From: Pasteurella canis
GTDB taxonomy: Bacteria; Pseudomonadota; Gammaproteobacteria; Enterobacterales; Pasteurellaceae
Reading direction: 5' to 3'
DNA: 64,000 nucleotides
Assembly (NCBI RefSeq): GCF_900454865.1
Contig: NZ_UGTV01000015.1
Location: 620,001-684,000, forward strand
Shown here: positions 19,365 through 28,554 of the stretch, piece after piece
How the letters are laid out: the number at the start of each line of letters is the position of its first letter
Numbering within the stretch: the first letter of the stretch is position 1
Translations under genes and position numbers: made by a program
Notes under the pieces: generated by a model
What the model saw: only the letters and a program-made list of their open reading frames with translations
The model's database searches: none
What the model was told of the DNA's origin: nothing

Positions 19365-20056
19365 ATGCAATTATATTAGCTGCTGGTTTAGGGAGCCGTT
19401 TTAAAGAAATTACAAAAAATACGCATAAAGCATTACTCCCTATTGATGGAATGCCAAATATAGAAAGAACAATTACATATTTAAAGCAGGCAGGTATAGA
19501 TAATATTTATATTGTAACAGGTCATTTATCAGAGCAGTTTAACTATTTATCTGAACAATATGGTTGCCATCTTTTATATAATGAAAAATATAAGGATTAT
19601 AATAGCATTTATTCTTTTGCAGTTGCAAAAACATATTTTTCTGACAGTTATATTATTGACTCTGATGTTGTTTTATTTAGAAATATTTTTTTAAATCCTC
19701 CTGAAACAAGTTGTTATTTTGTTGTTAAAAGACCAAAAAGTGAAGATAAAGAGTGGGTACCTATTTTAAATGATGCAGGAAAGATCATAAAAATAGAAGT
19801 AACAAATGCCCATCTTCCTAGCTTATTAGGGGTTTCCTTTTGGTCAAAAAATGACAGTGATATAATTAAGAAAAAACTGGAAGCGTATCTTTGTCCGACA
19901 ATACTAAGCCAAGGCGCTCTTTATTGGGATAATATTCCAATGGAAGTGATTACTGAATTAGATGTCAGAACAATTGAGTTGTCACCATCTGATGGTTATG
20001 AAATGGATAATTTAATCCAATATGAATTTATTTTAAATAATTTGGTTAGAAAATAA
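19361..20056 (+). CDS. licC: CTP:phosphocholine cytidylyltransferase LicC
   Basis: A 231-residue nucleotidyltransferase producing CDP-choline. The N-terminal AIILAAGLGSRFKEITKNTHK with KALLPIDG is the sugar-nucleotide-transferase signature used by LicC, and DSDVVLF supplies the metal-binding aspartates. It overlaps licB by four bases and is followed after one base by licD, so the operon is tightly coupled. Confidence 0.93.
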   Translation: MNAIILAAGLGSRFKEITKNTHKALLPIDGMPNIERTITYLKQAGIDNIYIVTGHLSEQFNYLSEQYGCHLLYNEKYKDYNSIYSFAVAKTYFSDSYIIDSDVVLFRNIFLNPPETSCYFVVKRPKSEDKEWVPILNDAGKIIKIEVTNAHLPSLLGVSFWSKNDSDIIKKKLEAYLCPTILSQGALYWDNIPMEVITELDVRTIELSPSDGYEMDNLIQYEFILNNLVRK

Positions 20057-20057
20057 T

Positions 20058-20864
20058 ATGAGAACAATAACACTTCGTGAACATCAATTGATAACGTTAG
20101 ATATTTTAAAGTATTTCAATAAAATTTGTGTTGAGCATAATATTCAATATTCATTAGGAGGCGGGACTTTAATTGGCGCTGTACGCCATCAAGGTTTCAT
20201 TCCATGGGATGATGATATTGATATTTATATGTGTCGAGATGAATATGAAAAATTTGTTCAAATATGGGAGAGCTTAAACCATACAAGATATAGATTATCA
20301 TTAGCAGAGAGAATTGATGGGGTTTCTGTTGGTGAAACAACAAAAATTTATGATTTGAAAACACATTTAGTGGAAACAAATGATGATGTTTATGGCATTT
20401 TTATTGATATTTTTGTTTGGGATGGTGTACCTGATGAACCTAAAGAAATTTTTTCAATAATGCAGAAACATAAAAGGTTAAAAGCACATTACTTCTCTAT
20501 TGATAAACGCGAAAAAAAATATCAAAACTCAAAATTTTTTAACTACATTATTCAAAAATTAAAATCTTATTTCTTCAATAAGATGATGTCACATGTATAT
20601 TCTTTTCAGAAAAAATATCCTATCAATCAAACTAAGACGATAGCAATGGTCTTATTTGATTATAATAATTGGGATAAAGCTTATATGCCGAAAGAATATT
20701 TTGATGATGTAGTATACTTGCCTTTTGAAGGGGAGTTATATCCTGTTATGAAAGGATATCATGAGCATTTAACATTATACTATGGGGATTATATGCAGCT
20801 TCCTCCAGTAGAACAAAGGGTACCGCACCATATAAAAGAAGTGTATTTATTAGAAGATATGTAG
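20058..20864 (+). CDS. licD: phosphorylcholine transferase LicD, first copy
   Basis: A 268-residue LicD-family protein that transfers phosphocholine from CDP-choline to a sugar of the lipooligosaccharide. The family motif GGGTLIGAVRHQGFIPWDDD includes the WDDD metal-binding aspartates, followed by IDIYMCRDEYEKF. The LREHQ start and the PHHIKEVYLLED end frame a full-length protein. A second, related licD follows six bases later. The two share short blocks of identical DNA separated by diverged DNA. Confidence 0.93.
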   Translation: MRTITLREHQLITLDILKYFNKICVEHNIQYSLGGGTLIGAVRHQGFIPWDDDIDIYMCRDEYEKFVQIWESLNHTRYRLSLAERIDGVSVGETTKIYDLKTHLVETNDDVYGIFIDIFVWDGVPDEPKEIFSIMQKHKRLKAHYFSIDKREKKYQNSKFFNYIIQKLKSYFFNKMMSHVYSFQKKYPINQTKTIAMVLFDYNNWDKAYMPKEYFDDVVYLPFEGELYPVMKGYHEHLTLYYGDYMQLPPVEQRVPHHIKEVYLLEDM

Positions 20865-20870
20865 GTTCTT

Positions 20871-21671
20871 ATGAAAAGAATTACGTTGCGAGAACATCAG
20901 ATAATTGCATTAGATATTTTAAAATATTTTAATCAAATTTGTTTATCACATGGAATTAAATATTCATTAGGCGGAGGAACATTAATTGGCGCTGTACGCC
21001 ATCAAGGTTTCATTCCATGGGATGATGATGTGGATGTTTATATGTGTCGAGATGAATATGAAAAATTTGTTCAAGCATGGCAGCATCAACAACATACAAA
21101 GTATAATTTATCTCTTGCTGAACGTATTGATGGAATGATACCTGGTGAAATGACAAAAATTTTTGATAAAGAAACGCGTTTAGTTGATACTAAAGGAAGA
21201 ACTACTGGGATTTTTATTGATATTTTTATTTGGGATGGGGTGCCAAATGAGCCATCTGTCATTTATAAAGCAATGAAAAAGCACCGCCGACTTAAATTAA
21301 GACTATCCTCTTGCCGTAAAAGATGGTATCGCGCGCAAGAGAATAGTCTTATGAAGGTCGTTTTTTCTAAATTATCTCATTATTTTTTTCATAAGATGAT
21401 GACACACTTAACCTCATTTCAACAGAAATATCCTATTGAAAGAGCTGATTATATTGGATTATTTTTATCAGATTATGGTGGTTGGCAAAAATCATATATG
21501 CCGAAAGCGTATTTTTCTGATGTCGTCTATTTAGATTTTGAGGGTGAAACGTTTCCTGTCATGAATGGCTACCATGAACATTTAACAATGTATTACGGAG
21601 ATTATATGCAACTTCCTCCTGTACATGAGCAAAAACCACATCATACAGTTGAAGCTTATAAACTGAGTTAA
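20871..21671 (+). CDS. licD: phosphorylcholine transferase LicD, second copy
   Basis: A 266-residue paralogue of the preceding gene with the same start (ITLREHQ) and the same GGGTLIGAVRHQGFIPWDDD catalytic block. The central part (about residues 130-190) is the most diverged and more basic here (HRRLKLRLSSCRKRWYRAQ), so acceptor specificity may differ. In H. influenzae different LicD alleles put phosphocholine on different heptose-linked chains. Two copies in one operon could therefore decorate two sites. It ends the lic operon. Confidence 0.92.
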   Translation: MKRITLREHQIIALDILKYFNQICLSHGIKYSLGGGTLIGAVRHQGFIPWDDDVDVYMCRDEYEKFVQAWQHQQHTKYNLSLAERIDGMIPGEMTKIFDKETRLVDTKGRTTGIFIDIFIWDGVPNEPSVIYKAMKKHRRLKLRLSSCRKRWYRAQENSLMKVVFSKLSHYFFHKMMTHLTSFQQKYPIERADYIGLFLSDYGGWQKSYMPKAYFSDVVYLDFEGETFPVMNGYHEHLTMYYGDYMQLPPVHEQKPHHTVEAYKLS

Positions 21672-21713
21672 TATGATTTAAAGAAAATAGTGTCAAACTG
21701 AAATGGACTTGTT

Positions 21714-21751
21714 GGGCGTCTTATTCATTTATGAGTAGGCGCCTAATTTTT
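21714..21751 (+). terminator. probable terminator of the lic operon
   Basis: GGGCGTCTTATTCAT (21714-21728) folds on ATGAGTAGGCGCCT (21731-21744) with one bulge and two G-T pairs, followed by AATTTTTGG. It lies 43 bases after the second licD. Confidence 0.55.
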
Positions 21752-21837
21752 GGAGATAAATTATTCTGGCATGACAAAGCACAAAAGCATAGAGTAAATT
21801 CTTAAAATCTAGACCGCACTTTTATGATGTTATAATG

Positions 21838-22638
21838 TTATTTAGTCAAATGGACAATCAACATATAACTTGCGATGGCGAGTAAAATACAACCAAGTAA
21901 TTTTCTTGCTAAATCAGGTTTTAGAATACCACGAATTTTCATTGATAAGAAACTCGTTACAAAAGAACTGAGCACTACAAGGGTTACCACCGAAAAATTG
22001 ACATAACCAACTTGCCAGCCGTAATCAAGATGAAATGGCGGTGTTTTAGATAAATAACCATAAAGGCTACCCAAGCCGCCGATGACCATCATGTAATTAG
22101 TATAAGGCGCAATTTGATAGGGCTTAACGCTGCGTAACTGACCAATTAATGGTGCCATAATGGATCCGCCACCGATCCCCGTCATACCTGCAACACTGCC
22201 GCCAAATAAACATAAAAACATACCTTTTAATCCATCATTCGTAGCAACGGTGAGATTATCTCCTACTGAATTGTGGAAGATTGTGCGTAATGCAAGTAAG
22301 CTGAGTGTTGTAACAAAAACAGCAATAATGATGTTGTCATGTAAATAAAAGCTAGCTTCAAAACCAAGTTGGACGCCAATAATCATACCAAATGACCATA
22401 ACAGCATAGATTTAATGTTAATTTGAATTTTTTGTTTATAAAAATAAGCTAAATTAATTAAAGCGGAACCAATAACAATGGTTAATGAAGTCGCGGCAAT
22501 CATTTGTAATGGAAAATCTGGAAATAGTGTATAGAGAATCGGGACCATAAGTACACCGCCTCCAATACCAAAGACGGCAGACATAAGATTTGTGAGCATG
22601 CCACAAAGTATTAAAATCACGATCAATTGTGTATCCAT
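21838..22638 (-). CDS. TauE/SafE (TSUP) family membrane transporter
   Basis: A 266-residue protein with about eight membrane helices and the two glycine-rich family motifs, FGIGGGVLMVPIL near the N-terminus and GMTGIGGGSIMAPLI in the second half. TSUP members export or import sulfite, sulfoacetate or related organosulfur anions; the substrate here is unknown. It is divergent from a Crp-family regulator that may control it. Confidence 0.88.
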   Translation of the reverse strand: MDTQLIVILILCGMLTNLMSAVFGIGGGVLMVPILYTLFPDFPLQMIAATSLTIVIGSALINLAYFYKQKIQINIKSMLLWSFGMIIGVQLGFEASFYLHDNIIIAVFVTTLSLLALRTIFHNSVGDNLTVATNDGLKGMFLCLFGGSVAGMTGIGGGSIMAPLIGQLRSVKPYQIAPYTNYMMVIGGLGSLYGYLSKTPPFHLDYGWQVGYVNFSVVTLVVLSSFVTSFLSMKIRGILKPDLARKLLGCILLAIASYMLIVHLTK

Positions 22639-22990
22639 AACAAAAAACCTCGTATTTTTTGTGTATTATGTCTTGAGATACTTTTAACCTATTATGATCA
22701 TGCTCATATTTGAAAAAAAATCTCATTGTTTAGTTAATGTTGAGAGTCTCAGGATATGATAATCATCATAGATATTTGATTTTTTACTATGTTAGATTGA
22801 TTAGCATGATTTCATTAAACATTTTGTTTTAAAAGAGAAATGAATAATCTCTGACAGATCTATTTATTTGCTTCCTTCTTTAGGACGCTTTTACTAAGTC
22901 GATTTGGCATGTTTATTATTAACCTTATCGTTTTGTAGTAGACTGTTATAAAATACGCAAAATGACGTTAGATACCTATTAAGGAAGAGT
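22639..22990. other. divergent control region, TSUP transporter / Crp-family regulator
   Basis: About 350 bases between two divergent start codons, with no gene. An extended -10 element, TGT-TATAAA, at 22944-22952 is a plausible promoter for the regulator. A partial Fnr-like repeat, TTGAT-N4-ATGAT (about 22797-22811), deviates from the consensus and is not called. The rest shows no clear structure. Confidence 0.4.
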
Positions 22991-23596
22991 ATGGATAATA
23001 TCTCTATTTTGCCGACGGATTTACAATATTGTCAGCTCACTTATTTACATCAATTAATTAAAGGAATGACCGTCTATCAACAAGGTGAAGTCGCGCAGGA
23101 ATTTTATTTTGTGAAGCAGGGGTTGGTAGGTTTATATCATACGCTCGATAATGGTAAAGAAAGCTTAGTCAGATTATATCGGCAAGGCGATTATTTTGGT
23201 TTTCGTACTTTGTTTGGTTTGGGTGATAGCCGTTATCATTGCAATGCGAAAGTTTTAATTGAAGCGGAAATTATTCGTATCAAACCAGAAAATATTGACC
23301 GCTTTTTCTTACATAATACAGAACTGAGTAAATTACTTTTACAAACCTTAGCGAATGAATTACGAGATGCTGAGCAACGCCTTGCTAAAAGTGCGTATTT
23401 ACGTACTTTAGATCGTGTCATTGACAGTCTGTGCTTTTTAACAACCAATTTCCCGTATTATAACTGGACTTATCGTGAAATTGCAGAATATGCGGGTTGT
23501 GAAACAGAAACAGCCATTCGTATCGCCAAAGAATTAAAACAAAATGGCTTATTTACTGATCTTTTACCGAGTCATAAAGGAAAAACAACTAGTTAA
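22991..23596 (+). CDS. Crp/Fnr-family transcriptional regulator
   Basis: A 201-residue regulator. Residues about 20-110 form a cyclic-nucleotide-binding-like beta roll (MTVYQQGEVAQEFYFVKQGL, YRQGDYFGFRTLF). The C-terminus is a winged helix with WTYREIAEYAGCETETAIRIAKELK as the recognition region. The N-terminal cysteine cluster of Fnr is missing, so it is not an iron-sulphur oxygen sensor. The effector is unknown. It is divergent from the TauE/SafE gene, which suggests local control. Confidence 0.88.
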   Translation: MDNISILPTDLQYCQLTYLHQLIKGMTVYQQGEVAQEFYFVKQGLVGLYHTLDNGKESLVRLYRQGDYFGFRTLFGLGDSRYHCNAKVLIEAEIIRIKPENIDRFFLHNTELSKLLLQTLANELRDAEQRLAKSAYLRTLDRVIDSLCFLTTNFPYYNWTYREIAEYAGCETETAIRIAKELKQNGLFTDLLPSHKGKTTS

Positions 23597-23705
23597 CATA
23601 AAAATAAAATGTATTTTTTATACCAAATCTAAGTAAAGCAGAAACCTTAAGCGAATCATAAGACATAAGTTCAGCATCTATATAAAGTACATAAGGTTAT
23701 TTAGG

Positions 23706-23734
23706 TTTAACTTTTGCTAAAAGCGTTGTATAAC
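23706..23734 (+). promoter_or_regulatory. candidate promoter of infC-rpmI-rplT
   Basis: TTTAAC (23706-23711), a 17-base spacer and TATAAC (23729-23734). This would give a leader of about 140 bases before infC. Confidence 0.45.
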
Positions 23735-23881
23735 ATTACCTGTTAAAAATCACTGAATTTTTATTGCGTAAATGTGTAAAATCCAGTAGAATCCAGACCG
23801 TTTTTGTTTATTTTTAAACAGTAAATAATCTTCTTCTGCCGAGCAGATGAAAGCAATATAAACTAATAGAGGAATAAGACT

Positions 23882-24424
23882 ATTAAGACCGTAAAAAAAG
23901 CACCCGTTGCTAATCGTCCGAATCGCATTAATGATGAAATTCGAGTGAAAGAAGTTCGTTTGATTGACCAAGATGGCGAACAAGCAGGTATTGTATCAAT
24001 TCAACAAGCATTAGAGATGGCTGAGCAAGCTGAATTAGATCTCGTTGAAATTAGTCCAAATGCAGAGCCGCCAGTGTGTCGCATTATGAATTACGGTAAA
24101 TTCCTTTATGAAAAAGGTAAAGCGGCAAAAGAGCAGAAGAAGAAACAGAAAGTTGTCCAAGTGAAGGAAATTAAATTCCGTCCTGGTACAGACGAAGGCG
24201 ACTATCAGGTAAAACTACGCAGCCTGATTCGCTTTTTAGAAGAAGGGGACAAAGCCAAAATAACAGTCCGTTTCCGCGGACGTGAAATGGCGCACCAAGA
24301 CATCGGCTTAGAGGTGTTAGAGCGTGTTAAAAACGATCTAGCAGATATTTCAGTGGTAGAATCTGCACCTGGAAAACTCGAAGGTCGTCAAGCTGTCATG
24401 GTACTTGCCCCTAAAAAGAAATAA
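23882..24424 (+). CDS. infC: translation initiation factor IF-3, AUU start
   Basis: A 180-residue IF-3, equal in length to E. coli. The first in-frame ATG or GTG would remove the conserved N-terminus ([11 protein letters not shown]). The frame extends upstream to an ATT at 23882 placed eight bases after AGAGGA, the same rare AUU start used by E. coli infC for autoregulation through its own start discrimination. [20 protein letters not shown], the lysine-rich linker and MVLAPKKK at the end confirm identity. It leads the infC-rpmI-rplT operon. Confidence 0.95.
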   Translation: MKTVKKAPVANRPNRINDEIRVKEVRLIDQDGEQAGIVSIQQALEMAEQAELDLVEISPNAEPPVCRIMNYGKFLYEKGKAAKEQKKKQKVVQVKEIKFRPGTDEGDYQVKLRSLIRFLEEGDKAKITVRFRGREMAHQDIGLEVLERVKNDLADISVVESAPGKLEGRQAVMVLAPKKK

Positions 24425-24445
24425 TTAGCGCAAGATCAAGTAATT

Positions 24446-24485
24446 AAGTGCGGTCGAAATTTTTGCAGTTTTGACCGCACTTTAA
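24446..24485. terminator. paired-USS hairpin after infC
   Basis: AAGTGCGGTC (24446-24455) pairs with GACCGCACTT (24473-24482). The T tract after it is poor, so it is probably a partial terminator that lets transcription continue into rpmI. The DNA between it and rpmI also holds a perfect small hairpin, TTAAAAGC-AGA-GCTTTTAA (24498-24516), in the place where E. coli has the L20 autoregulatory leader. I cannot show L20 binding here. Confidence 0.6.
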
Positions 24486-24636
24486 TTCGCCTAATTATTA
24501 AAAGCAGAGCTTTTAAATTTAACTAATACTATAGAAGCAGATGTCTAATGCCATGCGCAGAGTAATTTGGTGAATAAGTAAAGGTTAAAATTTAAAAGTG
24601 TAATTGATATTCAACAATGCGGAGTTATAAAGACTT

Positions 24637-24834
24637 ATGCCTAAAATTAAAACAGTACGTGGTGCTGCGAAGCGTTTCAAAAAAACAGCTTCAGGCGGTT
24701 TCAAACGTAAACAATCTCACTTACGTCACATTTTGACTAAAAAGACAACTAAGCGTAAACGTCATTTACGTCATAAATCAATGGTTGCGAAAGCTGACCA
24801 AGTTTTAGTAGTAGCGTGCTTACCATACGCATAA
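24637..24834 (+). CDS. rpmI: 50S ribosomal protein L35 (bL35)
   Basis: A 65-residue, highly basic protein with the typical [17 protein letters not shown] start and [13 protein letters not shown] core. It is part of the large subunit and is co-transcribed with infC and rplT. Only 69 bases separate it from rplT. Length matches the family. Confidence 0.97.
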
Positions 24835-24900
24835 GCTGCGTTTTAAGTACAGTCGTACGATTAGTTAAATTTTTAGATTCATAGACAAATAGGAGATTAA

Positions 24901-25257
<357 letters not shown>

Positions 25258-25277
25258 TTTTAAAGTCAAAATGCATT

Positions 25278-25302
25278 AGGACGCGATTTAGCGTCCTTTT
25301 TT
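25278..25302 (+). terminator. terminator after rplT
   Basis: AGGACGC (25278-25284) pairs with GCGTCCT (25291-25297) around GATTTA, followed by six T. Confidence 0.9.
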
Positions 25303-26051
25303 GTGACTAAAATATTGCTCATTATCGCTTTCCTCTCGCCTAGCTAAGCAGTTTGTCGTTATTCTAAATTATTTATTTTATCTCTTTCCCTTTAATCGAG
25401 TCTTTCTATATTGAAGACGTAGATTGATATGAATCCAGTTCGTTTATTTCTCTCTTATTTTATCACTTATGTAAAAATTTGATAATCTATCTCATGAAAT
25501 AATGCCAAGAAAAAGTTGGATATTTTCTAATTATTTGACTTAGAGGCAATTTCTATTGATTGAATTTTATTAAAAATAATCTATTTTCGTTATTCTGAAT
25601 AAATTTAAAATAAAAAGTAGATTGTGTTTTATTCTAAATTGAATTAATAATTCTATTTTTAATGTGTAATTGATATATAAATAAAGTAATTAATGATTAA
25701 AATTAAGTCTATATCATAATTAAATTTAAAATATATTTTTATATTGATTATTTTAAATCCTATTAATGACTAAAATATAATTTAATTAATCTATTATAAT
25801 TTTTATTATTGGGTTTATTTTTTGATTTGTTATTGAATATTTAATATTCAGTAGTTTTTTATTTGTTCCAACTTGGTTTTTTATTTGCTCATTTGAAATG
25901 AAAAATAAAAAAAAGACTTGTGCTAAAAAACAAATTATATAGAATCTCGAAGCGTATTTAATATACCAGTAGGATACTTGGTTATTAAATAGCATAATGG
26001 ATTGAAATTTGAATAAATATAAGTCGTATAAGTAATCAAGGAGAAAACTTA
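25303..26051. other. very AT-rich gene-free region upstream of the adhesin
   Basis: About 750 bases with no convincing gene, markedly richer in A and T than the surroundings. A palindrome TGAATAT-TTA-ATATTCA lies at 25834-25850, followed by a T run, and an eight-base A run lies near 25910. Such DNA is typical of silenced or horizontally acquired surface-gene promoters. AAGGAGA directly precedes the adhesin ATG at 26052. I cannot place the promoter with confidence. Confidence 0.45.
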
Positions 26052-26966
26052 ATGAATTTATCAAAAATTGCCGTCGGAGTAGCGGTATCACTTTGTTTGG
26101 TGAGTAATGTTGTTATAGCAAATACCTCAGACTCTTTATCATCTAAAATAGAAAATAATGCTAAAAATATTTTTAGTTTAGAAGGAAAATTGCAAAAAAA
26201 AACTGATGAAATTTATGATAGAGATGATATAAAATCTCTTGCTGAAAAAATAATATCAGAAAATATTGATGAAATTAATAAAATTAGAAATAGTAGCTCT
26301 TGGAACCAAGAAATTGCTAAAGAAGCAGAAAAAATTTTGAGTAAAATAACTAAAGAACAAAAAGAGTCTCTTTTAGACGCATATGGTTACCAAAAAGCCT
26401 TAAAGTTTTTAAAAGATCGTAAGGATTCTGTAAATGATGATGATGAACAAGGTCTTTATTATTCTTTAAAGTTTATTAATGACAATCTTAATATACAGAA
26501 AAGTGAAATTAAGAATTTCTCTGATCTTGTAAAAGAAAATTCAAGTCTTATAGAAAATAATAAAAAAGAAATTGAAAGCAGTAAAAAACAAACTATAGAG
26601 AATAAAGAAAACATTAAGAAAAACTCTGAGGAAATTAAGGGGCATAACCAAGCGATAGCTAATAATAAATTGAGTATCAAAAATACAAATGTAGCTATTA
26701 ATAATTTAAAATCACGCCTTGAAAGATTAAATAAGGAAATGAGTCGCGGTTTTGCGGCACAATCCGCATTAACAGGCTTATTTCAACCATATAATGTTGG
26801 TAAGTTAAATGTAAGTGCAGCATTAGGAGGTTATAAATCAGAAAATGCACTTGCTATTGGTGCAGGATATCGTTTCAATCAAAATATTGCAGCCAAAGCT
26901 GGTATTTCTTCAAGTTTAAATAACTCGGATTTATCTTATAATGTAGGTTTCAATTATGAATTCTAA
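26052..26966 (+). CDS. short trimeric autotransporter (YadA-like anchor) adhesin
   Basis: A 304-residue protein. A signal peptide (residues 1-23, cut after VVIA) is followed by a long, lysine- and glutamate-rich alpha-helical stalk with heptad character (about 30-230, e.g. NKKEIESSKKQTIENKENIK). The last 70 residues are a YadA-type beta-barrel anchor: FAAQSALTGLFQP, then VSAALGGYKSENALAIGAGY, ending in NYEF with a C-terminal phenylalanine. There is no head domain of the usual beta-roll repeats, so it is close to the smallest possible trimeric autotransporter, like DsrA/UspA2-type serum-resistance proteins. Its role as adhesin or serum-resistance factor is inferred. Confidence 0.82.
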   Translation: MNLSKIAVGVAVSLCLVSNVVIANTSDSLSSKIENNAKNIFSLEGKLQKKTDEIYDRDDIKSLAEKIISENIDEINKIRNSSSWNQEIAKEAEKILSKITKEQKESLLDAYGYQKALKFLKDRKDSVNDDDEQGLYYSLKFINDNLNIQKSEIKNFSDLVKENSSLIENNKKEIESSKKQTIENKENIKKNSEEIKGHNQAIANNKLSIKNTNVAINNLKSRLERLNKEMSRGFAAQSALTGLFQPYNVGKLNVSAALGGYKSENALAIGAGYRFNQNIAAKAGISSSLNNSDLSYNVGFNYEF

Positions 26967-27101
26967 TGTCATCTAAATTATTTAGATAATGTGTTTCTTT
27001 TGCTGAAATAACAAAGTAACTTAACATATGATTTTTTATAGAAAATTAATGGAATAATTTTGGCCTATAATAAATTAGTTGAGTTTTTCTTTGTTTTTAA
27101 T

Positions 27102-27131
27102 AAAACCCACTTTAAGTGGGTTTTATTGTTT
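27102..27131 (+). terminator. terminator after the adhesin gene
   Basis: AAAACCCACTT (27102-27112) pairs with AAGTGGGTTTT (27114-27124), followed by ATTGTTTT. Confidence 0.75.
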
Positions 27132-27188
27132 TAATTAGCTCAAGGGATTCATAATTTTTTAATAAAAAATAAGATTTAATGTTTAAGT

Positions 27189-27218
27189 ATTAAAAAAGGT
27201 TGAAATCTATTCAACCTT
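27189..27218 (-). terminator. terminator of the ferritin pair
   Basis: On the minus strand AAGGTTGAA pairs with TTCAACCTT (27196-27204 with 27210-27218), followed by TTTTTTAA. It lies 41 bases after the last ferritin stop. Confidence 0.82.
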
Positions 27219-27258
27219 AATTATTTTATGTTGATTTTCTTTGTTGAGTTGATAATTA

Positions 27259-27759
27259 TTATTTAGTAGTGATTGCTAAATTGCCTAAATCTTTATCAAT
27301 TAAGAAAAGTCCTTTACCATCTTCACCGAGTAAATTCAGTTTATCTAAAATACCACTAAACAGCTTTTCTTCTTCATGTTGTTCTGCCACATACCATTGT
27401 AAGAAGTTAAATGCTGAATAATCTTTCTCTTCAAATGTTTTACCTACTAACGTATTAATTTTTTCAGTAATTAATTTTTCATGTTTATAGGTAATTTCTA
27501 TGATTTCTTTCAAACTTGAATATTGATGGGCTGGGGCGGCAATTTCACCAATAATGGCTAAAGCGCCTGTTTCATTTAAATAAGTAAATAGTTTACGCAT
27601 ATGTTGCATTTCTTCTGCTGCATGAGCAGCTAGGAATTTTGCAGTACCATCAAAACCATTTTGCTCACACCAAGCACTCATTTGCAAATATAAATTAGAA
27701 GAATAGAACTCAAGGTTCATTTGCTCATTTAATAAATTAATAACATTTTGCGATAACAT
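27259..27759 (-). CDS. ftnB: non-heme ferritin, second copy
   Basis: A 166-residue ferritin of the bacterial FtnA type that stores iron as a mineral in a 24-subunit shell. The ferroxidase residues appear in [20 protein letters not shown] (Glu17), [12 protein letters not shown] (Glu-x-x-His) and [14 protein letters not shown]. It is about two-thirds identical by eye to the preceding copy and 14 bases downstream of it, so the two are an operon; paired ferritins (ftnA/ftnB) are also known in H. influenzae and may form mixed shells. Confidence 0.93.
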   Translation of the reverse strand: MLSQNVINLLNEQMNLEFYSSNLYLQMSAWCEQNGFDGTAKFLAAHAAEEMQHMRKLFTYLNETGALAIIGEIAAPAHQYSSLKEIIEITYKHEKLITEKINTLVGKTFEEKDYSAFNFLQWYVAEQHEEEKLFSGILDKLNLLGEDGKGLFLIDKDLGNLAITTK

Positions 27760-27773
27760 ATTCTTCTCCTAAA

Positions 27774-28259
27774 TTATAATGTTGCTAAATCACGATCAAT
27801 AAAGTAAAGCGAACGCCCATCTTCACCTAATAAATTAAACTTATCAATAATACTATTAAATAACATTTCTTCTTCGTGCTGTTCTGCGACATACCATTGT
27901 AAGAAATTAAACGTTGAGTAATCTTTATCTGCGAAAGTGACTTCAACAAGCTCATTAATTTTGGCGGTCACAAATTTTTCATGCTCTAGCGTGATCTCAA
28001 AAATTTCTTTTAATGTTTTGTAATCATTTTTTGGCGCTTCAATTTTACCTAATAGTGGCATACCACTTGTTTCGCTCACATAATTGAATAATTTTTGCAT
28101 ATGCTCCATTTCTTCATCTGCGTGACGTAAAAGAAATGCCGCAGCGCCTTCATAACCATGATGTGCACACCATGCACTCATTTGTAAATAAACATTAGAA
28201 GAATAAAATTCCAAATTAATTTGTTCGTTTAGCTTGTCTGTAATTGCTTTACTTAGCAT
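27774..28259 (-). CDS. ftnA: non-heme ferritin, first copy
   Basis: A 161-residue FtnA-type ferritin, the promoter-proximal gene of the pair. Ferroxidase motifs [32 protein letters not shown] and [14 protein letters not shown] are intact. GGAG/AGGAA sequences precede the ATG. The upstream intergenic region contains Fur-like half sites, consistent with iron-dependent control. The C-terminus is four residues shorter than that of the neighbour. Confidence 0.94.
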   Translation of the reverse strand: MLSKAITDKLNEQINLEFYSSNVYLQMSAWCAHHGYEGAAAFLLRHADEEMEHMQKLFNYVSETSGMPLLGKIEAPKNDYKTLKEIFEITLEHEKFVTAKINELVEVTFADKDYSTFNFLQWYVAEQHEEEMLFNSIIDKFNLLGEDGRSLYFIDRDLATL

Positions 28260-28344
28260 AACTCACTCCTTTCCTTTGCTATGTTAAAAAATAATGAATA
28301 ATAGATTGTTATTTAATCTAAGTGATGCTGGCATTGTATAGTTG

Positions 28345-28434
28345 TTATTGAGAATAAGCAAGATATTTTTAATTAAAATTGATTGTAAGTTATTAATTTA
28401 TAATGATAAATTTAACAAAAACTATTCTCATTTG
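28345..28434. promoter_or_regulatory. Fur-like elements upstream of the ferritin genes
   Basis: Two AT-rich TGAGAATA-type elements occur, TTATTGAGAATAAG (28345-28358) and, on the minus strand, CAAATGAGAATAG (28422-28434). Both resemble Fur half-site pairs, though neither is a full 19-base match. Iron control of ferritin is expected from the family. Confidence 0.32.
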
Positions 28435-28531
28435 GAATGTGTAATTGAAAGAGATTATCAATTGCTATAATGACGAGTATTAACAATTTAAAAACAATTT
28501 TATTTAGTGATTGAATCCTATTAAATTTTAA

Positions 28532-28549
28532 TGTAATTTATTTATTACA
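28532..28549. promoter_or_regulatory. TyrR box 1 upstream of aroG-tyrA
   Basis: TGTAAT-N6-ATTACA is a perfect palindrome with the invariant G and C of the TyrR consensus (TGTAAA-N6-TTTACA) 14 bases apart. It lies 62-79 bases before the aroG start. Confidence 0.68.
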
Positions 28550-28554
28550 TTTAG

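Noticed and set aside
20058..21671. licD pair as an assembly duplication
   Set aside because: The two copies differ across most of their length with separate starts, stops and ribosome sites, so they are distinct genes.
22797..22811. Fnr-like repeat TTGAT-N4-ATGAT between the TSUP gene and the Crp-family regulator
   Set aside because: The right half deviates from ATCAA and similar matches occur by chance in AT-rich DNA.
25786..26091. Open frame of about 100 codons on the minus strand upstream of the adhesin
   Set aside because: It overlaps the adhesin ribosome site and signal peptide, has no ribosome site of its own, and its Phe/Ile/Lys-rich content is what AT-rich noncoding DNA gives by chance.
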